DNA of 64,000 nucleotides, from contig NC_087069.1 in the NCBI RefSeq assembly GCF_963678635.1, positions 44,468,688 through 44,532,687 on the forward strand, given 5' to 3'. Each line of letters starts with the position of its first letter. The stretch's first letter is position 1. Below, piece after piece: positions 33,901 to 45,789 of the stretch. A program made the position numbers and the translations under genes. A model generated the notes under the pieces. It did not search any database, was not told the DNA's origin, and saw nothing but the letters and a program-made list of their open reading frames with translations. The DNA is from Symsagittifera roscoffensis. Lineage: Eukaryota; Xenacoelomorpha; Acoela; Convolutidae.

Positions 33901-34695
33901 AAATTGGTAGTTTCCACTAGCTTCTGGACGTGGTTACTGAATGCTTCTTCAGTTTTGACATCTTTGAAATACGCAGCGCCCGCTTTGGTTTGTTAATGCG
34001 TTGTGGGTATGCTGACTGTTCATGGGACTTCTGGGTTTTGGATTTTGGTATTTATGTTTCTGAAATATGTCTTTTTTGTGTTTGTTCTTGATGCGATCTT
34101 TTGTGGTACAATTTTTTTCATTTTTCAGGACACTGTGTGGCTTGTTAAGTCATTTTGATGTGTTTATTGTTGTTCCATTCATCAATTCTACTAGGTTAGT
34201 GATCTTTGCACAAGCGGATTTGCTCTGTGGTGTTTTTTGTCCGAAAAAAGTTGTCGTCACAGATTGGTAGTTTCCACCAGCTTCTGGTCTTGGTTACTGA
34301 ATGCTTCTTCAGTTTTGACATCTTTAAAAGACATAGCGCTGCTTCTTTGGTTTGTTAATGCGTTGTGGGTAAGCTGAAAATTCATGGGAGTACAATGTTT
34401 TTGATTTTGTTCTTTATGTTTCTGGAATATATCTTTTTTTTGTGTTCAGCCTTGATGCGATTTTTGTGGTACAATTTTTTTTTCATTTTTGAGGACAGTG
34501 TGTGGCTAGTTAAGAGATCTTGATGTGTTCGTTGTTGTCCCAATCCTCAATTCTACTGATTTAGCGATCGGTGCAGAAGTGGATTTGCGCTGTGGTGATT
34601 TTTTGTCCGAAAAAAGTTGTCGTCACAAATTGGTAGTTTCCACTTGCTTCTGGTCTTGGTTACTGAATGCTTCTTCATTTTTGACATCTTTGAAA
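30905..34695 (+). repeat. 1.63-kb block repeated at a 2155-bp offset (six-monomer period)
   Basis: 30905-32540 and 33060-34695 share private variants in the same order: CACTATGTGGCTAGTCAAG, TTAATGTGTTCGTTGTAGTCCC, CTTCTGTTCTTGG, GGACGTGGTTACTG, GCGCCCGCTTTGG and TTTGCACAAGCGG. The roughly 520 bases between them are not part of the repeated text. A third, partial relative lies near 29460-29760. This indicates a higher-order unit of six monomers that is no longer perfectly tandem. Confidence 0.75.
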
Positions 34696-35178
34696 TACGC
34701 AGCGCTGCTTTGGTTTGTTAATGCGTTGTAGGTATGCTGACTGTTCATGGGAATTCTGGGTTTTGGTTTTTGGTATTTATGTTTCTGAAATATGTCTTTT
34801 TTTGTGTTTGTTCTTGTTGCGACTTTTTGTGGTACAAGTTTATTCATTTTCCAGGACAGTGTGTCGCTAGCTAAGAAGTCTTGATGAGTTCATTGTTGTT
34901 CCAGTCATCAATTCTACTGGGTTAGCAATCGTTGCAGAAGCGGATTTCCTCTGTGGTATTTTTTGTCCGAAAAAAGTTGTCGTCACAAATTGGTAGTTTC
35001 CACTAGCTTCTGGTCTTGGTTACTGAAGGCTTCTTCAGTTTGCACATCTTTGAATTACGCAGCGCTGCTTTGGTTTGTTAATGCGTTGTGGATATGTTGA
35101 CTGTTCATGGGACTTCTGGGTTTTGAATTTTGGTATTTATGTTTCTGAAAGATGTCTTTTTTGTGTTTGTTCTTGATG

Positions 35179-35610
35179 CGATCTTTTGTGGTACAAGTTT
35201 TCGATCTTTTGTGGTACAAATTTTTTCTTTTTTTCAGGACACTGTGAGGCTAGTTAAGTCATTTTGATGTGTTCATTGTTGTTCCATTCATCAGTTGTAC
35301 TGGGTTTGCGATCGTTGCAGAAGCGGATTTGCTCTGTGGTATTTTTTTGTCCGAAAAAAGTTGTCACAAATTGATTGTTTCCACTAGCTTCTGGTCTTGG
35401 TTACTGAAGGCTTCTTCAGTTTTCACATCTTTGAAATACGCAGCGCTGCTTTGGTTTGTTAAAGCGTTGTGGTTATGCTGACTGTTCATGGGACTTCTGG
35501 GTTTTGGATTTTGGTATTTATGTTTCTGAAAGATGTCTTTTTTTTGTGTTTGTTCTTGATGCGATCTTTTGTGGTACAAGTTTTCGATCTTATGTGGTAC
35601 AAATTTTTTC
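35179..35610 (+). repeat. Two adjacent monomers sharing a 23-bp internal duplication
   Basis: CGATCTTTTGTGGTACAAG is doubled with a 23-base period at 35179-35224. The same doubled form appears one monomer later at 35562-35605, with one base change in its second half (CTTATG). The shared oddity shows one monomer was copied from the other after the small duplication arose. Confidence 0.8.
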
Positions 35611-38600
35611 TTTTTTCAGGACAATGTGAGGCTAGTTAAGTCATCTTGATGTGTTCATTGTTGTTCCATTCATCGATTCTACTGGGTTAGCGATCGTTGC
35701 AGAAGCGGATTTGCTCTGTGGTGTTTTTTTGTCCGAAAAAAGTTGTCACAAATTGGTAGTTTCCACTAGCTTCTGGTCTTGGTTACTGAATGCTTTCTCA
35801 GTTTTGACATCTTTGAAATACATAGCGCTGCTTTTTTGGATTGTTAATGTGGGTAAGCTGACAATTCGTGGGAGTATAATTTTTTTGATTTGTTCTTTAT
35901 GTTTCTGAAATATATCTTTTTATGTAATCAGTCTTGATGCGATTTTTGTGCTACATTTTTTTTTTCATTTTTGAGGACAGTGTGTGGCTAGTTAAGAAAT
36001 CTTGATGTGATCATTGTTGTCCCAATCGTCAATTCTACTAGTTTAGCGATCGTTGCAGAAATGCATTTGCGCTGTGATGATTTTTTGTCCGAAAAAGTTG
36101 TCGTCACAAATTGGTAGTTTCCACTAGCTTCTGGTCTTGGTTACTGAATGCTTCTTCAGTTTTGACATCTATGAAATACGCAGCGCTGCTTTGGTTTGTT
36201 AATGCGTTGTGGGTATGCTGACTGTTCTTGGGACTTCTGGGTTTTGGATTTTGGTATTTATGTTTCTGAAATATGTCTTTTTTTGTGTTTGTTCTTGATG
36301 CTATCTTTTGTGGTACAAATTTTTTCATTTTTCAGGACACTGTGTGGCTAGTTAAGTCATATTGATGTGTTCATTATTGTACCATTCATCAATTCTACTG
36401 GGTTAGCGATCTTTGCAGAAGCGGACTTGCTGTGTGGTATTTTTTTGTTCGAAAAAAGATGTCGTCACAAATCGGTAGTTTCCACTAGCTTCTGGTCTTG
36501 GTTACTGAGTGCTTCTTCAGTTTTGACATCGTTGAAATACATAGCGCTGCTTCTTTGGATTGTTAATGCGTTGTGGGTAAGCTGAAAATTCATGGGAGTA
36601 TAATTTTTTTGATTTGTTCTTTATGTTTCTGAAATATATCTTTTTATGTAATCAGCCTTGATGCGATTTTTGTGCTACAATTTTTTTTCATTTTTGAGGA
36701 CAGTGTGTGGCTAGTTAAGAAAGCTTGATGTGTTCATTGTTGTCCCAATCCTCAATTCTACTAGTTTAGCGATCGTTGCAGAAATGGATTTGCGCTGTGA
36801 TGATTTTTTGTCCGAAAAAAGTTGTCGTCACAAATTGGTAGTTTCCACTAGCTTCTGGTCTTGGTTACTGAATGCTTCTTCAGTTTTGACATCTATGAAA
36901 TACGCAGCGCTGCTTTGGTTTGTTAATGCGTTGTGGGTATGCTGACTGTTCTTGGGACTTCTGGGTTTTGCATTTTGGTATTTATGTTTCTGAAATATGT
37001 CTTTTTTTTGTGTTTGTTCTTGATGCTATCTTTTGTGGTACAAATTTTTTCATTTTTCAGGACACTGTGTGGCTAGTTAAGTCATCTTGATTTGTTCATT
37101 GTTGTACCATTCATCAATTCTACTGGGTTAGCGATCTTTGCAGAAGCGGACTTGCTGTGTGGTATTTATTTGTTCGAAAAAAGATGTCATCACAAATTGG
37201 TTGTTTCCACTAGCTTCTGGTCTTGGTTACTGAGTGCTTCTTCAGTTTTGACATCGTTGAAATACATAGCGCTGCTTCTTTGGATTGTTAATGCGTTGTG
37301 GGTAAGCTGAAAATTCATGGGAGTACAATGTTTTTGATTTTGTTCTTTGTGTTTCTGAAATATATCTTTTTATGTAATCAGCCTTGATGCGACTTTTGTG
37401 GTACAATTTTTTTTTCATTTTTGAGGACAGTGTGTGGCTAGTTAAGAAATCTTGATGTGTTCGTTGTTGTCCCAATCCTCAATTCTACTGGTTTAGCGAT
37501 CGTTGCAGAACTGGATTTGCGCTGTGATGATTTTTTGTCCGAAAAAACTTGTCGTCACAAATTGGTAGTTTCCACTAGCTTCTGGTCTTGGTTACTGAAT
37601 GCCTCTTCAGTTTTGACATCTTTGAACTACGCAGCGCTGCTTTGGTTTGTTAATGCGTTGTGGGTATGCTGACTGTTCTTGGGAATTATGGGTTTTGGAT
37701 TTTGGTATTTATGTTTCTGAAATATGTCTTTCTTTGTGTTTGTTCTTGATGCGATCTTTTGTGGTACAAATTTTTTCATTTTTCAGGACACTGTGTGGCT
37801 AGTTAAGTCATCTTGATGTGTTCATTGCTGTTCCATTCATCAGTTCTACTGGGTTGCGATCGTTAGCGATTTGTTCGAAAAAAGTTGTCGTCACAAATTG
37901 GTAGTTTCCACTGGCTTCTGGTTTTGGTTACTGAATGCTTCTTCAGTTTTGACATCTTTGAATTACATAGTGCTGCTTCTTTGGTTTGTTAATGCGTTGT
38001 GGGTAAGCTGAAAACTCATGGGAGTACAATGTTTTTGATTTTGTTCTTTATGTTTCTGAAATATATCTTTTTATGTAATCAGCCTTGATGCGATTTTTGT
38101 GGTACAATTTTTTTTTCATTTTTGAGGACAGTGTGCGGCTAGTTAAGAAATTTTGATGTGTTCGTTGTTGTCCCAATCCTCAATTCTACTGGTTTAGCGA
38201 TTTTTGCAGAAGTGGATTTGCCCTGTGGTGATTTTTTGTCCGAAAAAAGTTGTCGTCACAAATTGGTAGATTCCACTAGCTTCTGGTCTTGGTTACTGAA
38301 TGTTTCTTAATTTTTGACATCTTTGAAATACGCAGAACTGCTTTTTTCGTTTGTTAATGCGTTGTGAGTATGCTGACTGTTCATGGGATTTCTGGGTTTT
38401 GGGTTTTGGTCTCTATGATTCTGAAAGATGTCTTTTTTTGTGTTTGTTCTTGATGAGATCTTCTGTGGTACAAATTTTTTCATTTTTCAGGACACTGTGT
38501 GGCTAGTTAAGTCATTTTGATGTGTTCATTGTTGTTCCATTCATCAGTTCTACTGGGTTAGCGATCGTTGTAGAAGCGGATCTGCTCTGTGGTGATTTTT

Positions 38601-41600
38601 TGTTCAAAAAAAGTTGTCGTCACAAATTGGTAGTTTCCACTAGCTTCTGGTCTTGGTTACTGAATGCTTCTTCAGTTTTAACATCTTTGAAATACGCAGC
38701 GCTGCTATTTTGTTTGTTAATGCGTTGTGGGTATGTTGACTGTTCATGGGACTTCTGGGTTTTGGATTTTGGTCTCTATGATTCTGAAAGATGTCTTTTT
38801 TTGTGTTTGTTCTTGATGCGATCTTTTGTGGTACAAAATTTTTCCTTTTTCAGGACACTGTGTGGCTAGTTAAGACATCTTGATGTGTTCATTGTTGGTC
38901 CATTCATCAGTTCTACTGGGTTAGCGATCGTTGCAGAAACGGATTTGCTCCGTGGTATTTTTTGTCCGAAAAAAGTTGTCGTCACAAATTGGTAGTTTCC
39001 ACTAGCTTCTGGTCTTGGTTACTGAATGCTTCTTCAGTTTTGACATCTTTGAAATACGCAGCGCTGCTTTGATTTGTTAATGCTTTGTGGGTATGCTGAC
39101 AATTCATGGGAGTACAATGTGTTTGATTTTGTCCTTTATGTTTCTGAAATATATCTTTGTTTGTGTTCAGCCTTGATGCGATTTTTGTGGTACAGTTTTT
39201 TTTTGAGGACAGTGTGTGGCTAGTTAAGAAATCTTGATGTGTTCGTTGTTGTCCCAATCATCAATTCTACTGGTTTGAAGATCGTTGCAGAAGTGGATTT
39301 GCGCTGTGGTGATTTTTTGTCCGAAAAATTGTCGTCACAAATTGGTAGTTTCCACTAGCTTCTGGTCTTGGTTACTGAATGCTTCTTCAGTTTTAACATC
39401 TTTGAAATACGCAGCGCTGCTTTTTTTGTTTGTTAATGCGTTGTGGGCATGCTGATTGTTCATGGGATTTCTGGGTTTTGGATTTTGGTCTCTATGATTC
39501 TGGAATATGTCTTTTTTTTGTGTTTGTTCTTGATGCGATCTTTTGTGGTACAATTTTTTTTCCTTTTTCAGGACACTGTGTGGCTAGTTAAGACGTCTTG
39601 ATGTGTTCATTGTTGTTCCATTCATCAGTTCTACTGGGTTAGCGATCGTTGCAGGAGCGGATTTGCTCTGTAGTATTTTTTTGTCCGATAAAAGTTGTCG
39701 TCACAAATTGGTAGTTTCCACTAGCTTCTGGTCTTGGTTACTGAATGCTTCTTCATTTTTGACATCTTTGAAATACGCAGCGCTGCTTTTTTGTTTATTA
39801 ATGCGTTGTGGGCATGCTGATTGTTCATTGGATTTCTGGATTTTGGATTTTGGTCTCTATGAACTGAAATTTGTCTTTTATTGTGTTTGTTCTTGATGCG
39901 ATCTTTTGTGGTACAAATTGTTTTCTATTTCAGGACACTGTGTGGCTAGTTAAGAAATCTTGATGTGTTCGTTGTTGTCCCAATCATCAATTCTACTGGT
40001 TTGAAGATCGTTGCAGAAGTGGATTTGCGCTGTGGTGATTTTTTGTCCGAAAAATTGTCGTCACAAATTGGTAGTTTCCACTAGCTTCTGGTCTTGGTTA
40101 CTGAATGCTTATTCAGTTTTAACATCTTTGAAATACGCAGCGCTGCTTTTTTTGTTTGTTAATGCGTTGTGGGCATGCTGATTGTTCATTGGATTTCTGG
40201 ATTAATGATTTTGGTCTCTATGATTCTGAAATTTGTCTTTTATTGTGTTTGTTCTTGATGCGATCTTTTGTGGTACAAATTGCTTTCTATTTCAGGACAC
40301 TGTGTGGCTAGTTAAGACATCTTGATGTGTTCATTGTTGTTCCATTCATCAGTTCTACTGGGTTAGCGATCCTTGCAGAAGCGGATTTGCTCTGTGGTAT
40401 TTTTTTGTCCGAAAAAAAAATGTCGTCACAAATTGGTAGTTTCCACTAGCTTCTGGTCTTGGTTACTGAATGCTTCTTCATTTTGACATCTTTGAAATAC
40501 GCAGCGCTGCTTTTTTTCGTTTGTTAATGCGTTGTGGGTATGCTGATTGTTCATGGGATTTCTGGGTTTTGGATTTTGGTCTCTATGATTCTGGAATATG
40601 TCTTTTTTTGTGTTTGTTCTTGATGCGATCTTTTGTGGTACAAATTTTTTTCCTTTTTCAGGACACTGTGTGGCTAGTTAAGACATCTTGATGTGTTCAT
40701 TGTTGTTCCATTCATCAGTTCTACTAGTTTAGCGATCGTTGCAGAAATGGATTTGCGCTGTGGTGATTTTTTGTCCGAAAAATTGTCGTCACAAATTGGT
40801 AGTTTCCACTAGCTTCTGGTCTTGGTTACTGAATGCTTCTTCAGTTTTAACATCTTTGAAATAGGCAGCGCTGCTTTTTTTGTTTGTTAATGCGTTGTGG
40901 GCATGCTGATTGTTCATTTGATTTCTGGATTTTGGATTTTGGTCTCTATGATTCTGAAATTTGTCTTTTATTGTGTTTGTTCTTGATGCGATCTTTTGTG
41001 GTACAAATTGTTTTCTATTTCAGGACACTATGTGGCTAGTTAAGACATCTTGATGTGTTCATTGTTGTTCCATTCATCAGTTCTACTGGGTTAGCGATCC
41101 TTGCAGAAGCGGATTTGCTCTGTGGTATTTTTTTGTCCGAAAAAAATGTCGTCACAAATTGGTAGTTTCCACTAGCTTCTGGTCTTGGTTACTGAATGCT
41201 TCTTCATTTTTGACATCTTTGAAATACGCAGCGCTGCTTTTTTTCGTTTGTTAATGCGTTGTGGGTATGCTGATTGTTCATGGGATTTCTGGGTTTTGGA
41301 TTTTGGTCTCTATGATTCTGGAATATGTCTTTTTTTGTGTTTGTTCTTGATGCGATCTTTTGTGGTACAAATTTTTTTCCTTTTTCAGGACACTGTGTGG
41401 CTAGTTAAGACATCTTGATGTGTTCATTGTTGTTCCATTCATCAGTTCTACTAGTTTAGCGATCGTTGCAGAAATGGATTTGCGCTGTGATGATTTTTTG
41501 TCCGAAAAAAAGTTGTCGTTACAAATTGGTAGTTTCCACTAGCTTCTGGTCTCGGCTACTGAAAGCTTCTTCATTTTTGACATCTTTGAAATACGCAGCG

Positions 41601-41838
41601 CTGCTTTTTTTCGTTTGTTAATGCGTTGTGGGTATGCTGATTGTTCATGGGATTTCTGGGTTTTGGATTTTGGTCTCTATGATTCTGGAATATGTCTTTT
41701 ATTGTGTTTGTTCTTGATGCGATCTTTTGTGGTACAAATTGTTTTCTATTTCAGGACATTGTGTGGCTAGTTAAGACATCTTGATGTGTTCATTGTTGTT
41801 CCATTCATCAGTTCTACTGGGTTAGCGATCCTTGCAGG

Positions 41839-44748
41839 AGCGGATTTGCTCTGTGGTATTTTTTTGTCCGAAAAAAGTTGTCGTCACAAATTGGTAGTTT
41901 CCACTAGCTTCTGGTCTTGGTTACTGAATGCTTCTTCATTTTTGACATCTTTGAAATATGCAGCGCTGCTTTTTTTTCGTTTGTTAATGCGTTGTGGGTA
42001 TGCTGATTGTTCATGGGATTTCTGGGTTTTGGATTTTGGTCTCTATGATTCTGGAACATGTCTTTTTTTGTGTTTGTTCTTGATGCGATCTTTTGTGGTA
42101 CAATTTTTTTTCCTTTTTCAGGACACTGTGTGGCTAGTTAAGACATCTTGATGTGTTCATTGTTGTTCCATTCATCAGTTCTACTGGGTTAGCGATCCTT
42201 GCAGAAGCGGATTTGCTCTGTGGTATTTTTTTGTCCGAAAAAAGTTGTCGTCACAAATTGGTAGTTTCCACTAGCTTCTGGTCTTTGTTACTGAGTGCTT
42301 CTTCATTTTTGACATCTTTGAAATACGCAGCGCTGCTTTTTTTCGTTTGTTAATGCGTTGTGAGTATGTTGATTGTTCATGGGATTTCCGAGCTTTGGAT
42401 TTTGCTTTTTATGTGTCTGAAATATGTCTTTTTTGTGTTCAGCCTTAATGCGATTTTTTGTGGTACAATTTTTTTTTTCATTTTTGAGGACAGTGTGTGG
42501 CTAGTTAAGAAATCTTGATGTGTTCATTGTTGTTCCATTCCTCAATTCTATTGGTTTAGCGATCGTTGCAGAAGTGGATTTGCGCTGTGGTATTTTTTGT
42601 CCGAAAAAAGTTGTCGTTACAAATTGGTAGTTTCCACTAGCTTCTGGTCTCGGCTACTGAATGTTTCTTCAGTTTTGACATCTTTGAAATACGCTGCGCT
42701 GCTTTTTTGTTTTGGCAATGCGTTGTGGGTATGTTGAATGTTCATGGGACTTCTGGGTTTTGGATTTTGGTATTTGCGTTTCTGAAATATGTCTTTTTTG
42801 TGTTCATCCTCGATGCGATTTTTTGTGGTACAATTTTTTTCATCTTCCAGGACAGTGTGTGGCAAGTTAAGAAGTCTTGATGAGTTCATTGTTGTTCCAA
42901 TCAGCAATTCTACTGGATAAGCGATCGTTGCAGAAGCGGATTTGTGCTGTGGTGACTTTTTGTCCGAAGAAAGTTGTCACAAATTGGTAGTTTCCAGTAG
43001 CTTCTGGTCTTGGCTACTGAATATTTCTTCAGTTTTGACATTTTTGAAATACACAGCGACAATTTTTTGGGTTATCAATGCGTTGTAGTTTTGCTGACAA
43101 ATCATGGGAGTACTACGTTTTGGATTTTGGTCTTTATGTTTCTGAAATATGTCTTTTGTGTGTTTGTTCTTGATGCGATCTTTTGTGGTACAATCTTTTT
43201 CATTTTTCAGGACACTGTGTGGCTAGTTAAGACAACTTGATGTGTTCATTGTTGTTCCATTCATCCGATCTACTAGGTTAGCGATCGTTGCAGTAGCGGA
43301 TTTGCTCTGTGGTATTTTTTTGTCCGAAAAAAGTTGTCGTCACAAATTGGTAGTTTCCACTAGCTTCTGGTCTTGGTTACTGAATGCTTCTTCATTTTTG
43401 ACATCTTTGAAATATGCAGCGCTGCTTTTTTTTCGTTTGTTAATGCGTTGTGGGTATGCTGATTGTTCATGGGATTTCTGGGTTTTGGATTTTGGTCTCT
43501 ATGATTCTGGAACATGTCTTTTTTTGTGTTTGTTCTTGATGCGATCTTTTGTGGTACAAAATTTTTCCTTTTTCAGGACACTGTGTGGCTAGTTAAGACA
43601 TCTTGATGTGTTCATTGTTGTTCCATTCATCAGTTCTACTGGGTTAGCGATCCTTGCAGAAGCGGATTTGCTCTGTGGTATTTTTTTGTCCGAAAAAAGT
43701 TGTCGTCACAAATTGGTAGTTTCCACTAGCTTCTGGTCTTTGTTACTGAGTGCTTCTTCATTTTTGACATCTTTGAAATACGCAGCGCTGCTTTTTTTCG
43801 TTTGTTAATGCGTTGTGAGTATGTTGATTGTTCATGGGATTTCCGAGCTTTGGATTTTGCTTTTTATGTGTCTGAAATATGTCTTTTTTGTGTTCAGCCT
43901 TAATGCGATTTTTTGTGGTACAATTTTTTTTTTCATTTTTGAGGACAGTGTGTGGCTAGTTAAGAAATCTTGATGTGTTCATTGTTGTTCCATTCCTCAA
44001 TTCTATTGGTTTAGCGATCGTTGCAGAAGTGGATTTGCGCTGTGGTATTTTTTGTCCGAAAAAAGTTGTCGTTACAAATTGGTAGTTTCCACTAGCTTCT
44101 GGTCTCGGCTACTGAATGTTTCTTCAGTTTTGACATCTTTGAAATACGCTGCGCTGCTTTTTTGTTTTGGCAATGCGTTGTGGGTATGTTGAATGTTCAT
44201 GGGACTTCTGGGTTTTGGATTTTGGTATTTGCGTTTCTGAAATATGTCTTTTTTGTGTTCATCCTCGATGCGATTTTTTGTGGTACAATTTTTTTCATCT
44301 TCCAGGACAGTGTGTGGCAAGTTAAGAAGTCTTGATGAGTTCATTGTTGTTCCAATCAGCAATTCTACTGGATAAGCGATCGTTGCAGAAGCGGATTTGT
44401 GCTGTGGTGACTTTTTGTCCGAAGAAAGTTGTCACAAATTGGTAGTTTCCAGTAGCTTCTGGTCTTGGCTACTGAATATTTCTTCAGTTTTGACATTTTT
44501 GAAATACACAGCGACAATTTTTTGGGTTATCAATGCGTTGTAGTTTTGCTGACAAATCATGGGAGTACTACGTTTTGGATTTTGGTCTTTATGTTTCTGA
44601 AATATGTCTTTTGTGTGTTTGTTCTTGATGCGATCTTTTGTGGTACAATCTTTTTCATTTTTCAGGACACTGTGTGGCTAGTTAAGACAACTTGATGTGT
44701 TCATTGTTGTTCCATTCATCCGATCTACTAGGTTAGCGATCGTTGCAG
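41839..44748 (+). repeat. Recent tandem duplication of a 1455-bp tetramer
   Basis: 41839-43293 and 43295-44748 are nearly identical four-monomer blocks. Shared private variants include GGAACATGTC, CCGAGCTTTGG, TTTTGTTTTGGCAATGCG, GGATAAGCGATCG and GCAGTAGCGG. The only difference I found is in the T-rich stretch before CCTTTTTCAGGACAC (ACAATTTTTTTTCC at 42101 against ACAAAATTTTTCC at 43556). One of the youngest events in the array. Confidence 0.88.
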
Positions 44749-45789
44749 TAGCGGATTTGCTCTGTGGTATTTTTTTGTCCGAAAAAATTTTGTCACAAAT
44801 TGGTAGTTTCCACTAGCTTCTGGTCTTGGCTACTGAATGTTTCTTCAGTTTTGACATGTTTGAAATACACAGTGATTTTTTTTGGGTTGTTAATTTGTTG
44901 TGGGTTTAGTGACAGTTCATGAGAGTTCTAAGTTTTTGATTTTGGTCTATATGTTTCTGAAATATGTCTTTTGTGTGTTTTTTCTTGATGCGATCTTTTG
45001 TGGTACAAATTTTTTTTATATTTCAGGACACTGTGTGGCCAGTTAAGACATCTTGATGTGTTCATTGTTGTTCCATTCATCCGATCTACTGGGTTAGCGA
45101 TCGTTGCAGAAGCGGATTTGCACTGTGGTAATTTTTTTCCGAAAAAAGTTGTCACAAATTGGTAGTTTCCACTAGCGTCTGGTCTTGGCTACTGAATGTT
45201 TCTTCAGTTTTGACATGTTTGAAATACACAGCGATTTTTTTTGGGTTGTTAATTTGTTGTGGGTTTGCTGAAAGTTCATGGGAGTACTAAGTTTTTGATT
45301 TTGGTTTTTATGTTTCTGAAATATGTCTTTTGTGTGTTTGTTCTTGATGCGATCTTTTGTGGTACAAATTTTTTTATATTTCAGGACACTGTGTGGCCAG
45401 TTCAGACATCTTGATGTGTTCATTGTTGTTCCATTCATCCGATCTACTGGGTTAGCGATCGTTGCAGAAGCAGATTTGCTCTGTGGTAATTTTTTGTCCG
45501 AAAAAAGTTGTCGTTACAAATTGGTAGTTTCCACTAGCTTCTGGTCTCGGCTACTGAATGTTTCTTCAGTTTTGACATCTTTGAAATACAGAGCGCTGCT
45601 TTTTTGGTTTGTTATTGCGTTGTGGGTATGCTGGCTATTCATGGGACTTCTGGGTTTTGGATTTTGGTATTTGCGTTTCTGATATATGTTTTTTTTGTGT
45701 TCATCCTTGATGCGATTTTTTGTGGTACAAATTTTTTCATTTTCCAGGACAGTGTGTGGCTAGTTAAGAAGTCTTGATGAGTTCATTGT

